A DNA stretch of 64,000 bases. It comes from Lysinibacillus odysseyi. Its GTDB lineage: Bacteria; Bacillota; Bacilli; Bacillales_A; Planococcaceae. The stretch covers positions 55,102 to 119,101 of the forward strand of contig JABUKB010000009.1 of the NCBI GenBank assembly GCA_014595895.1. Direction: 5' to 3'. Every line of letters begins with the position of its first letter. Position 1 is the first letter of the stretch. Made by a program: the position numbers and the translations under genes. The notes under the pieces were generated by a model that saw nothing but the letters and a program-made list of their open reading frames with translations, did no database searches and was not told where the DNA came from. This document shows, piece by piece, positions 46,832-55,081 of this stretch.

Positions 46832-46904
46832 CTCAAAAAATCCCCCTAATTCTCTTCTCTAAATCACTTTGCCGATTCAACGGGGCAAAGTATAATTTAT
46901 CGCT

Positions 46905-46933
46905 ATATTACACTCATATTTTCAGATAGTCAA
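46905..46933 (-). promoter_or_regulatory. Sigma-A promoter of the ABC transporter operon
   Basis: Minus strand TTGACT (46928-46933), 17 bp, TAATAT (46905-46910). The transcript leader of about 65 nt contains the stem CTTTGCC/GGCAAAG (46867-46890), without a T run. Confidence 0.7.
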
Positions 46934-47092
46934 TAACATTAAGAATTTTCAGAACTAACCATATTCCTAATTCTTTATTATTTTTTATATTATTTCAGCA
47001 ATTATCTATAATTTAACTACTAAAAATCAGATGTTTATCAAATTTATTTTCGTTGCAATTTTCTAATAATTAATTTCGATTAAAGAAATAAT

Positions 47093-47121
47093 TTGACACA
47101 TATCTAGCATTCCTATAGAAT
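47093..47121 (+). promoter_or_regulatory. Sigma-A promoter of queT
   Basis: TTGACA (47093-47098), 17-bp spacer, TAGAAT (47116-47121), placing the start about 15 nt upstream of the preQ1 aptamer. Confidence 0.85.
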
Positions 47122-47140
47122 ATTACTCTGTGTTAAATTT

Positions 47141-47180
47141 CGTGGTTCGAAACCATCCCACGTAAAAAAAACTAGGAGGC
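47141..47180 (+). promoter_or_regulatory. PreQ1-I riboswitch
   Basis: P1 stem CGTGG (47141-47145) / CCACG (47158-47162), loop TTCGAAACCATC, then the A-rich tail of eight A and CTAGGAGG. The pseudoknot strand merges into the Shine-Dalgarno (AGGAGG 47174-47179), so ligand binding should block translation of queT. Fits the preQ1-I consensus size and layout. Confidence 0.9.
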
Positions 47181-47188
47181 AATTTAAT

Positions 47189-47674
47189 ATGAAGGTAAAA
47201 TTTCTAGCGACTAGTGCCATTATTGCTGCACTTTACATCGCTATTACGCTTGTTTTTTCTGCGATTAGCTTTGGACAAGTACAATTTCGGATCGCTGAGA
47301 TATTCAACCATTTAGTAGCATTCAATCCGCGCTATTTTGTTGGGGTTGTACTCGGTGTGGGAATTTCAAATGCTTTATTTTCGACAATCGGTGTGATGGA
47401 TTTAATCTTTGGTGTCGGTCACTCCGTTATTACGCTAGGTATATTTATTGCAATTTGCAAATTTGTGAAAAATATTTGGGCGCGCCTAGTAATCAATACG
47501 CTTTTATTTACGGTGACGATGTTTATCATCGCCTGGGAGCTTAACATTGTCCTTGCACTGCCGTTCTGGGAAACATGGCTATTCTGTGCCATTGGCGAAT
47601 TTGTCGTCTTGGCTATCGGCGCACCGATTATGTACCTATTAAATAAACGTTTAAACTTCCAAAAATTAATTTAA
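47189..47674 (+). CDS. queT: Queuosine precursor ECF transporter S component
   Basis: A 161-residue QueT (DUF988) membrane protein, about five helices, capturing preQ1/preQ0 for an energy-coupling-factor transporter. Family features: FRIAEIFNHLVAFNPRYFVGVVLGVGISN and DLIFGVGHSVITL. The preQ1 riboswitch directly upstream independently supports the substrate. The shared EcfAA'T module is not in this window. Confidence 0.93.
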   Translation: MKVKFLATSAIIAALYIAITLVFSAISFGQVQFRIAEIFNHLVAFNPRYFVGVVLGVGISNALFSTIGVMDLIFGVGHSVITLGIFIAICKFVKNIWARLVINTLLFTVTMFIIAWELNIVLALPFWETWLFCAIGEFVVLAIGAPIMYLLNKRLNFQKLI

Positions 47675-47784
47675 CTTCTTTCGGTTGAAAGAGGTAAGCA
47701 TCCGGCAAGTCAGTCGATACAAAAGGAACTCTCTCGTACAGTGGATTTCAGTATAATAATGCCGGGATATAATTGATTTTTTCA

Positions 47785-47816
47785 ACAGGGCGACACATTG
47801 TTGCCTTGTTTTTTCA
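47785..47816 (+). terminator. Terminator of queT
   Basis: CAGGGCGACA / TGTTGCCTTG (with G-U pairs in RNA) then TTTTTTC. It lies about 110 bp after the stop and 20 bp before the trp promoter. Confidence 0.7.
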
Positions 47817-47836
47817 TATATCATATTCTGAAAATA

Positions 47837-47865
47837 TTGACTTGTGTGAAATTAACCTTTAGAAT
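47837..47865 (+). promoter_or_regulatory. Sigma-A promoter of the trp operon
   Basis: TTGACT (47837-47842), 17 bp, TAGAAT (47860-47865). Confidence 0.8.
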
Positions 47866-47871
47866 GAGAGT

Positions 47872-48186
47872 AATTATTCGTTCGGATCGGTAGAAGATAT
47901 GGGAGAGCCTATATCGCCATCAGAGCAGAGTTGAGCATAGCAGAGTAAATTGATGAATAAGAAGAGTAGCAAGCTTTTAGATGTACTAGAGAGCACGTGG
48001 TTGGTGAGAACGTGTCATCTATGCTTGTGAATGGGCCTTATGAGAGCTGTGGCTAGAGTCACAGACGTCTATCTCACGTTACGAGATTTTGAGTGAGGGA
48101 GCTATTCTTCCCTAACTGAGGTGGCAACGCGGTCTAGATCGTCCTCTACAAAAAGCAAAAAGCTTTTTGTAGAGGACTTTTTTTAT
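47872..48186 (+). promoter_or_regulatory. T-box leader with Trp (UGG) specifier
   Basis: Stem I features: AAGAAGAGTAG (K-turn/GA motif), AGAGAG bulge, distal loop GGTTGGTGAGAA, and the specifier loop GTGAATGGG with UGG at 48032-48034. The T-box AACTGAGGTGGCAACGCGG (48116-48132) precedes the terminator GTCCTCTACAAAAAG / CTTTTTGTAGAGGAC plus T7 (48141-48186). Uncharged tRNA-Trp should allow read-through into trpE. About 70 nt upstream of stem I form an additional 5' segment I cannot assign. Confidence 0.93.
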
Positions 48187-48207
48187 TTAAAAAGGAGAGT
48201 GTCTAAC

Positions 48208-49359
48208 ATGATCAAGCATACATTGCGTACGACAGTAAAAAAAGTCAACGGTGATTGTTTAACACCTGTATTAATTTTCAACCGTCTAAAAGGATCACAT
48301 AAATTTTTATTAGAAAGCTCTATTAAACATGAGACAACAGGTCGCTATTCTTTCATTGGCGTGAACCCGCGCAAAACTTATACGGGAGCAGGCACAACGC
48401 TCATAGAGTATGTCCATGCAAACAGTAAAACATATAGCTACGAGGGAGACTTAGTTCATTTAATGAAGCAAGTGATGCCGCGTATTTCAAATGATACAGA
48501 ATATCCATTTACAGGGGGCGCTATTGGTTATATTCGTTTTAATCGTGCACAAGCCAATATCCCGGCTGTTCAATTCCACGTATATGACACCATCGTCATT
48601 TACGACCATGTGAAAGATGAATTAACCGTGATTCATACCGATATTGATGCAGAAAAATCACGCTGCAATATCGATGACATTATCGAGCAAATTGTGAATG
48701 GGTCTTCCCAGCAAGTAAAACCTTGTCGTTTAGGCGCCTTTAAGGAGCAAACATCTCTCACTGACCTTGAAAAACAAGTACAGCTTGCGCAAGAAGAGAT
48801 GCAAAAAAGCGATGTTCAGCAAGTAGTGCTTTCACGCAAACAGATAGCTGATTTTGAAGGCGATGCGTTTGCGTTATATCGCGAACTACGTGTCAAGATT
48901 CCTTCTCCTTTTATGTATTACATTGAATTTAATGATCATACAGTAATCGGGGCATCACCTGAAAGTATTGTTCAGGTACATGACGGAGAATTGCATGCGA
49001 CAACAGCGACAAATTTAGAAGAAGTTTGTGTGAAAGGCTCTATTCAAAAGGACGGCAATCAAATTTCAGCATCGCTATTGCCGACTTTACATGCAATTGA
49101 TGCTCTTACTCACCTGCTGCCTGCCGATTCTGTCACAGGCGTGCCGCATGAGCAAGCGAAACAAATCATTGCAAAAGCAGAAACAGCAGAGCGTGACCTA
49201 TTTGGCGGTGCCATTGGTTATATCGGCTTTAATGGCCAGTTGGATTTTACCCTTGCTTCTCATACCGTGCTTGTGCAACAAAACGAAGCAATGATGGAAA
49301 TCGGCACAACGATTACTGCTGAAAGTGATGCAAAGGCACTTTTCCCACAGGAAGGATGA
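48208..49359 (+). CDS. trpE: Anthranilate synthase component I homologue, catalytic core lost
   Basis: A 383-residue TrpE-like protein, well short of the about 470-515 usual. The N-terminal domain is good, including the tryptophan-pocket motif LLESS and GRYSFIGVNP; QVVLSRKQIADFEGDAFALYRELR and IGASPESIVQV are also normal. Then the segment that should carry PIAGTRxRG, the E-H metal motif, LVDLxRND and the SHVMH histidine is missing or unrecognisable (residues about 262-290). DSVTGVPHEQA and GGAIGYIGFNG return, but IAIRT is TLASHT, AGAGIVADS is IGTTITAES, and the final ETLNKA helix is absent. It is open, in frame and translationally coupled to trpD (ATGA). Start ATG 48208, with AAGGAGAG; 29 upstream codons fall in the T-box. 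Either a decayed enzyme or a Trp-binding relic. Confidence 0.8.
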   Translation: MIKHTLRTTVKKVNGDCLTPVLIFNRLKGSHKFLLESSIKHETTGRYSFIGVNPRKTYTGAGTTLIEYVHANSKTYSYEGDLVHLMKQVMPRISNDTEYPFTGGAIGYIRFNRAQANIPAVQFHVYDTIVIYDHVKDELTVIHTDIDAEKSRCNIDDIIEQIVNGSSQQVKPCRLGAFKEQTSLTDLEKQVQLAQEEMQKSDVQQVVLSRKQIADFEGDAFALYRELRVKIPSPFMYYIEFNDHTVIGASPESIVQVHDGELHATTATNLEEVCVKGSIQKDGNQISASLLPTLHAIDALTHLLPADSVTGVPHEQAKQIIAKAETAERDLFGGAIGYIGFNGQLDFTLASHTVLVQQNEAMMEIGTTITAESDAKALFPQEG

Positions 49360-50396
49360 ATAAAGAGATGACATTATCAACTTATACGTCACGTGTAATT
49401 GCCGGTGAACACTTATTATTCGATGACATGGTGCAAGCCGCTCAACTTATATTTAATGAAGAAACACCTAAGGATGACATTGCGGCATTTTTAATGGCAA
49501 TGAGCAAAAAAGGCGAAACCGCACATGAAGTAGCAGGCCTTGCTTCTGTTATGAAATCCCATGCTGTTGCAGTTGATGTACCAGAAGGTCTTTATATCGA
49601 TAACTGCGGAACAGGTGGCGACGGATTAAAAACGTTCAATATCTCTACGACCTCTGCTTTCATATTGGCAGGTGGTGGTTTACGCATTGCCAAGCATGGC
49701 AATCGCAAAGTATCCAGCCTATCGGGAAGCTCAGATGTTTTGGAAGCTTTAGGTATCGGACTGATTACAAACTTACAGCAAACGAAGGAATTATTAGCAC
49801 AGGAAGGAATTGCTTTTTTACATGCTCCGAATATGCATCCGAAGCTTGGGCGAATCGGTGAAGTACGCCGCGCAATCGGCAAACCGACCATTTTCAATAT
49901 GGTCGGCCCTTTAACAAATCCTGTTCCATTGCAAACACAGCTTGTTGGCATTAACCGCCCTGATTTTGTGACGGATTATGCGGAGGTGCTGCATATGCTC
50001 GGGCGAAAACGGGCCATTGTGGTATCGGGCGCCCAAGGTATGGATGAAGCCTCTTTAGACGGGCAAAACACCTTTGTGCTACTTGATCAAGGTGATATTT
50101 TACCGTTCAAACTACGCGCCGAGGATGTGGGATTAGAGCCACAGCCATTATCAGCCATTCGCGGCGGTACGCCAGAGGAAAATGCTATCATTATGCGCGA
50201 TTTGCTTGACGGAAAACAAAGCGTGTATTTTGATACTGTCATTCTGAACTCAGGTATCGGCTTCTTTGCTTATGGCTTAGCTGAATCCTTAAAAGAAGGC
50301 ATTGAAATGGCAAAAGAAAGTATTTTCTCTGGCCGCGCCCTTCAAAAATTAGATGCCGTTGTAGCATACTCTCAGAAAGTAGGTGCCCAGTCATGA
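49356..50396 (+). CDS. trpD: Anthranilate phosphoribosyltransferase
   Basis: A 346-residue TrpD joining anthranilate and PRPP. PRPP loop NCGTGGDGLKTFNIST and KHGNRKVSSLSGSSDVLEALG are intact, as is the anthranilate-site MHPKLGRIGEVRRAIGKPTIFNMVGPLTNP (spaced). Overlaps trpE by 4 bp and trpC by 4 bp. Two candidate starts (49356, and the ATG four codons later) share one SD. Confidence 0.94.
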   Translation: MNKEMTLSTYTSRVIAGEHLLFDDMVQAAQLIFNEETPKDDIAAFLMAMSKKGETAHEVAGLASVMKSHAVAVDVPEGLYIDNCGTGGDGLKTFNISTTSAFILAGGGLRIAKHGNRKVSSLSGSSDVLEALGIGLITNLQQTKELLAQEGIAFLHAPNMHPKLGRIGEVRRAIGKPTIFNMVGPLTNPVPLQTQLVGINRPDFVTDYAEVLHMLGRKRAIVVSGAQGMDEASLDGQNTFVLLDQGDILPFKLRAEDVGLEPQPLSAIRGGTPEENAIIMRDLLDGKQSVYFDTVILNSGIGFFAYGLAESLKEGIEMAKESIFSGRALQKLDAVVAYSQKVGAQS

Positions 50397-51184
50397 CAAC
50401 CATTTTAGATAAGATAATCGACCATAAAAAAACAGAGCTGCCTGGTCTTAAAAATGCAAGACCGCAGTTCGATACAGTAGAGAAAGCGCGCCCTTCCCTA
50501 TATGAAACTTTGATTCACACAAAAAAATTACAGGTTATTTCAGAAATGAAGCGTGCCTCTCCTTCTAAAGGAGACATTTCAATGGATACAAACCCTGTAG
50601 AGCAAGCATTGCAATATGAAGCAGCAGGTGCAGCAGCCATTTCTGTCTTAACAGAGACAAAATATTTCAAAGGCTCTTACGCTGATTTAAATGCCGTAGC
50701 CAATGCAGTCGAAATCCCCGTGCTGTGCAAGGATTTCATCATTGATGAAGTACAGATTGATTATGCCAAGGCAGCGGGAGCTTCGATTGTGCTATTGATT
50801 GTTACCGCGCTGACAGATGAGGAACTCGGCCGCTTACATGCCTATGCCACAAACCTTGATTTAGAGGTGCTGGTAGAAGTGCATGATTTAGAAGAGCTAG
50901 ACCGCGCACTAGCTATCGATGCTCGGATTATTGGTGTGAATAACCGCAACTTAAAAACATTCGAACTCGATTTACAGCAAACAGCGAAAATTGCACAAAA
51001 GTTCAACCGTCAGGATATCGCCTTTATTTCAGAAAGCGGGATTTGGAATGAACAAGATGCACAGCAAGTCGTGCAGTACGGTGCAAAAGGCGTGCTTGTT
51101 GGCGAATCATTAATGCGTAGTGGTGATGTAACGCGTGATTTACAAAGCTTGCAGGTACCATTGAAAGTGGGCGAAGTGCAGTGA
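50393..51184 (+). CDS. trpC: Indole-3-glycerol phosphate synthase
   Basis: A 263-residue TIM barrel. Catalytic Lys/Glu residues: ISEMKRASPSKGDI, VLCKDFIIDEVQI, VLVEVHDLEELDRAL, GVNNRNLKTFELDL and FISESGI. Complete. Overlaps both neighbours by 4 bp. Confidence 0.96.
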   Translation: MTTILDKIIDHKKTELPGLKNARPQFDTVEKARPSLYETLIHTKKLQVISEMKRASPSKGDISMDTNPVEQALQYEAAGAAAISVLTETKYFKGSYADLNAVANAVEIPVLCKDFIIDEVQIDYAKAAGASIVLLIVTALTDEELGRLHAYATNLDLEVLVEVHDLEELDRALAIDARIIGVNNRNLKTFELDLQQTAKIAQKFNRQDIAFISESGIWNEQDAQQVVQYGAKGVLVGESLMRSGDVTRDLQSLQVPLKVGEVQ

Positions 51185-51792
51185 CACTCGTGAAAGTTTG
51201 CGGTCTAAAGGAAGTTGAACATGTGGAGGCAGCAGTAGCAGCTGGTGTAGACTGGATCGGTTTCGTCTTTGCACCGAGCAAACGCGAAATAACCATTGAA
51301 CAGGCTGCAGCATTAGCACAACATATCCCCTCCTCTGTCAAAAAGGTTGGCGTATTTGTCAATGCTACGCCGCAGTTTATCAAAGAGGTATATGACCGTG
51401 TCCCCCTCGACTACGTGCAATATCACGGCGATGAGTCCAATGAAGACATTGCAGACATAGGGTTACCCTCGATTAAAGCATTCTCGATTCGGACAAAAGA
51501 GGATGTCGAACGAGCAGCTAGCTATGACGTAGATTATTACTTATTTGATGCTCCAGGGACAGATTTTAGAGGTGGTAGCGGGCATAGGTTTGATTGGTCG
51601 CTACTCCAAGACTTCCCTAAAAATCAAATTATTTTGGCAGGTGGACTACACCCAGCCAATATAGCCGATGCCATTCAACTTGTGCAGCCATTTGCTGTGG
51701 ATGTTTCAAGTGGCGTCGAACAAAACGGTCGAAAAGACACAACATTAATTACAAGCTTTCTACAAGCAGCTAAAGGAGCGAACACATTATGA
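51181..51792 (+). CDS. trpF: Phosphoribosylanthranilate isomerase
   Basis: A 203-residue TIM barrel: [26 protein letters not shown] with the catalytic Cys, [28 protein letters not shown] with catalytic Asp, [10 protein letters not shown] and VDVSSGVE. The start GTG overlaps the trpC TGA (GTGA). Confidence 0.96.
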   Translation: MTLVKVCGLKEVEHVEAAVAAGVDWIGFVFAPSKREITIEQAAALAQHIPSSVKKVGVFVNATPQFIKEVYDRVPLDYVQYHGDESNEDIADIGLPSIKAFSIRTKEDVERAASYDVDYYLFDAPGTDFRGGSGHRFDWSLLQDFPKNQIILAGGLHPANIADAIQLVQPFAVDVSSGVEQNGRKDTTLITSFLQAAKGANTL

Positions 51793-52973
51793 CACAAGCA
51801 GGACGTTTCGGTGCTTACGGCGGACAATTCGTTCCAGAGACACTGATGACACCATTAATTGAACTTGAAAAGGCTTATGAGGAAGCAAAAGCGGACCCAG
51901 CTTTTCAAAAAGAATTAGATTATTACTTAAAACAATACGTTGGTCGTGAAACACCACTTTATTTTGCTGAGCGTTTAACAGAAAAAATAGGTGGTGCGAA
52001 AATTTATTTAAAGCGAGAAGATTTAAACCATACAGGTGCACACAAAATTAATAACGCACTCGGTCAAGCTCTCCTGGCAATTCGCATGGGTAAAAAGCGA
52101 ATCGTAGCAGAAACAGGCGCCGGTCAACACGGCGTTGCAACTGCTACAGCATGTGCCCTACTCGATTTAGAATGCATCGTTTATATGGGTGCTGAAGACG
52201 TGAAACGCCAATCATTAAATGTATTCCGTATGGAGTTGTTAGGCGCGAAGGTCGTTGGCGTCGATAAAGGCTCCGCGACATTAAAGGATGCGGTAAATGA
52301 AGCGCTGCGTCACTGGGTTACCAATGTAGAGGATACGCATTATATTTTAGGTTCTGCATTAGGACCTCACCCATTCCCAACAATCGTACGCGATTTCCAG
52401 CGCGTGATCGGCGATGAGACACGTGCTCAAATCCTAGAACAGGAAAATCGTTTACCAGATACAGTCGTAGCTTGTGTCGGTGGTGGCAGTAACGCAATCG
52501 GCATGTTCTATCCTTTCGTAGAGGATTCAAATGTCGGTCTGATCGGTGTGGAAGCTGCGGGGTCAGGCGTTGAGACTGGCAAGCATGCGGCGGCTATTAC
52601 TGGTGGTCAAAAAGGAGTGCTGCACGGTGCTTATATGTATTTACTGCAAGATGAAAATGGCTTTGTGCAGGAAGCTCATTCGATTTCAGCAGGCTTAGAC
52701 TACCCGGCAACCGGCCCTGAGCATAGTTATTTAGCCGATATCGGCCGTGCCCAATACGTGGCGGTGACAGATGCTGAAGCTTTAGAAGGTGTGAAACTTC
52801 TATGCGCAACAGAAGGTATTTTACCAGCATTAGAGAGCTCTCATGCTATTGCATATGTATCAAAATTAGCAGCCACTATGGATAAAGAACAAATCGTAGT
52901 GATCTGTTTATCTGGTCGCGGTGATAAAGATGTGCATACATTAATCGATGCTTTAGGAGGCGGCAAACAATGA
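51789..52973 (+). CDS. trpB: Tryptophan synthase beta chain (first copy)
   Basis: 394 residues, TrpB1 type. PLP Lys in [14 protein letters not shown], catalytic Glu in AETGAGQHG, phosphate loop [13 protein letters not shown]-terminal [10 protein letters not shown]. The loop [25 protein letters not shown] (spaced) is full length. Adjacent to trpA with a 4-bp overlap, so this is the presumed TrpA partner. Confidence 0.96.
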   Translation: MTQAGRFGAYGGQFVPETLMTPLIELEKAYEEAKADPAFQKELDYYLKQYVGRETPLYFAERLTEKIGGAKIYLKREDLNHTGAHKINNALGQALLAIRMGKKRIVAETGAGQHGVATATACALLDLECIVYMGAEDVKRQSLNVFRMELLGAKVVGVDKGSATLKDAVNEALRHWVTNVEDTHYILGSALGPHPFPTIVRDFQRVIGDETRAQILEQENRLPDTVVACVGGGSNAIGMFYPFVEDSNVGLIGVEAAGSGVETGKHAAAITGGQKGVLHGAYMYLLQDENGFVQEAHSISAGLDYPATGPEHSYLADIGRAQYVAVTDAEALEGVKLLCATEGILPALESSHAIAYVSKLAATMDKEQIVVICLSGRGDKDVHTLIDALGGGKQ

Positions 52974-53746
52974 CATTACAACAAGCAATCGAAAAGGTAA
53001 ATGCGGATGGCGGTAAAGCCTTCGTTCCTTATATTATGGCTGGTGATGGTGGATTGGAGACATTACGTGACACAGTACTACGTCTTCAAACGTTAGGGGT
53101 ATCAGCGATTGAGGTCGGCATTCCATTTACCGATCCTGTAGCAGATGGTCCTACGATTGAGCTGGCAGGCGAACGTGCTTTACAAAATGGCACGAATTTA
53201 CGGAATGTCATCGCAACATTGCAAAGCTTTGCTGATGAGGTGACCATTCCGTTAGTAGCCATGACTTATTTAAATCCTGTGCTAGCGTATGGTCCTAATT
53301 TCGCCAAAGACGCATATGCAGCAGGTATCCGCGGCGTGATTGTGCCTGATATGCCTTATGAGGAGCGCGGGATCATTCATTCAGATTTACAGGCTGCTGG
53401 TGTAGCACTTGTCCAATTAATTTCACTGACAAGTCCTGCCGAGCGGATTGCCAAATTAGCGGCAGGCAGTGAAGGGTTCATCTATGCTGTGACAGTGAAC
53501 GGGATTACAGGAGCACGTGCAGATTTTGCGGATCATTTAGATGCCCATTTTGCAAAGTTAAAAGAGGCAAGCTCTTTACCAGTATTGGCTGGTTTTGGTA
53601 TTTCAACACCAGAGCAAGTACAGCGTTTCGGAGGCTACAGTGACGGGGTGATTGTCGGCAGTAAAATTGTAGATTCTATTGCCAATAATGATTGGGGAAC
53701 AATTGAAGAGTTAATACAAGCATCAAAACAATTGGGGGTAAAATAA
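52970..53746 (+). CDS. trpA: Tryptophan synthase alpha chain
   Basis: A 258-residue TIM barrel cleaving indole-glycerol phosphate. Catalytic Glu in [19 protein letters not shown] and Asp-60-type residue in the same motif; loop 6 [11 protein letters not shown]; phosphate motif [11 protein letters not shown] and [10 protein letters not shown]. Complete. Confidence 0.96.
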   Translation: MTLQQAIEKVNADGGKAFVPYIMAGDGGLETLRDTVLRLQTLGVSAIEVGIPFTDPVADGPTIELAGERALQNGTNLRNVIATLQSFADEVTIPLVAMTYLNPVLAYGPNFAKDAYAAGIRGVIVPDMPYEERGIIHSDLQAAGVALVQLISLTSPAERIAKLAAGSEGFIYAVTVNGITGARADFADHLDAHFAKLKEASSLPVLAGFGISTPEQVQRFGGYSDGVIVGSKIVDSIANNDWGTIEELIQASKQLGVK

Positions 53747-53747
53747 T

Positions 53748-54905
53748 ATGGAAGCAACTGAAAAACGGGGATTTTTTGGTGAGTTTGGCGGCAGCCAAGT
53801 ACCAGCAGATTTACAGAAAGTACTAGATATTTTAGAGGAGCAATTTTATCATTTTAAAGATGATGAGGAATTTAATAAAGAGTTAAACTATTACTTCACA
53901 GAGTATGTGGGCCGTAAATCCCCTCTTTACTTTGCTGAAAATTTAACAGCAAAATGCGGGGGCGCTAAAATTTATTTAAAGCGTGAAGATTTAAACCATA
54001 CAGGTTCCCACAAAATCAATAACGTATTAGGACAGATCCTTCTCGCGAAACGCATGGGGGCAAAACGTGTCATCGCAGAAACGGGCGCTGGTCAGCACGG
54101 CGTAGCTACTGCGACTGTATGTGCGATGTTCGGTATGGACTGTACAATTTATATGGGGGCAGAAGATACAAAACGCCAAGCGTTAAATGTGTTCCGTATG
54201 GAGCTATTAGGCGCAAAAGTGGTAGCGGTAGAGAAAGGGCAAGGTCGCCTAAAAGAAGCAGTAGATGAAGCATTTGCTGATTTAGTAGAAAATTATGACC
54301 ATACATTTTATCTATTAGGATCAGCGGTAGGTCCTCACCCATTCCCGTCGATGGTGAAGCATTTCCAAGCAGTAATTTCAAAAGAGTCTAAAGAGCAGCA
54401 TTTAGCGAAGGAAGGGAAATTACCGACTGCTGTGATTGCGTGCGTAGGTGGCGGTAGTAACGCAATTGGTTCATTCGCTGACTATATTGAGGACAAAGAA
54501 GTACGGTTAATTGGTGTCGAGCCAGACAAAGCAGCATCGATTACAGAAGGTCGTCCTGGCGACTTACATGGCTTCCGCTGTATCGTATTGCAAGATGAAG
54601 AAGGAAACCCACTGCCGACTTATTCCATCGCAGCCGGCTTAGATTACCCAGGTGTCGGTCCAGAGCACAGCTACTTGCATACAATTGGTCGTGCGGAATA
54701 CGTAACAGTATCAAATGAAGAAGTGCTGGAAGCATTCCAAACCCTCTCAAAAGTAGAGGGCATCATTCCAGCACTTGAATCTTCTCATGCTGTAGCCCAC
54801 GCTTTAAGATTAGCACCTACATTATCTACCGATGATAGCATTATTGTTAACATTTCAGGACGTGGCGATAAGGACGTAGAGCAAGTATTCAATATGCTGA
54901 AATAA
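53748..54905 (+). CDS. trpB: Tryptophan synthase beta chain, second copy
   Basis: 385 residues, 1 bp after trpA with GGGGG 9 bp upstream. All catalytic features are present: [50 protein letters not shown]. It is clearly diverged from the first copy and has a loop about 9 residues shorter after IGVEP ([16 protein letters not shown]). It is not the long TrpB2 type as I know it. A paralogue kept in the same transcript could use free indole or act without TrpA; that is inference. Confidence 0.93.
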   Translation: MEATEKRGFFGEFGGSQVPADLQKVLDILEEQFYHFKDDEEFNKELNYYFTEYVGRKSPLYFAENLTAKCGGAKIYLKREDLNHTGSHKINNVLGQILLAKRMGAKRVIAETGAGQHGVATATVCAMFGMDCTIYMGAEDTKRQALNVFRMELLGAKVVAVEKGQGRLKEAVDEAFADLVENYDHTFYLLGSAVGPHPFPSMVKHFQAVISKESKEQHLAKEGKLPTAVIACVGGGSNAIGSFADYIEDKEVRLIGVEPDKAASITEGRPGDLHGFRCIVLQDEEGNPLPTYSIAAGLDYPGVGPEHSYLHTIGRAEYVTVSNEEVLEAFQTLSKVEGIIPALESSHAVAHALRLAPTLSTDDSIIVNISGRGDKDVEQVFNMLK

Positions 54906-54908
54906 TAT

Positions 54909-54948
54909 AAAAAGACCAAGTTGCGATGTGCAACTTGGTCTTTCTTTA
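54909..54948. terminator. Terminator of the trp operon (bidirectional)
   Basis: Stem AAAGACCAAGTTGC / GCAACTTGGTCTTT, loop GATGT, T tract on both sides. It could also end the acyl-CoA ligase transcript after repeat copy 4. Confidence 0.92.
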
Positions 54949-54952
54949 TTCT

Positions 54953-55081
54953 TTACCCCGCATTAACGGGTAGTAAGACTCCCACCACAAGGCGGGAGAT
55001 CAACTACCCCTAAAAGTCCGATTGGTTCAACTACCAATCAATGGGGGATGAGGCCCCCCACTGATTGAAGTTTCACTTTAT
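54953..55081 (+). repeat. Dispersed structured repeat, copy 4 (short form)
   Basis: A 129-bp element on the plus strand after CTTTAC: CCCGCATTAACGGGTAGTAAG, stem CTCCC/GGGAG with a tiny apical loop, ACTACCCCT, GTCCGATTGGTTCAAC, then CAATCAATGGGGG / CCCCCCACTGATTG and GAAGTTTCACTTTAT. The central hairpin block of copies 1-2 is missing. The last TTA is the antisense stop codon of the acyl-CoA ligase. Confidence 0.9.

Noticed and set aside
46832..46900. Possible T-box or terminator in the leader of the ABC transporter operon.
   Set aside because: The leader is only about 65 nt, with no GGTGG box, no specifier stem and no T run after the hairpin.
48208..49359. A frameshift hiding the missing TrpE motifs in another frame.
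   Set aside because: I checked the other plus-strand frames around 48990-49090 and found no LVDLxRND or GTRxRG remnant, so the segment is absent rather than frame-shifted.
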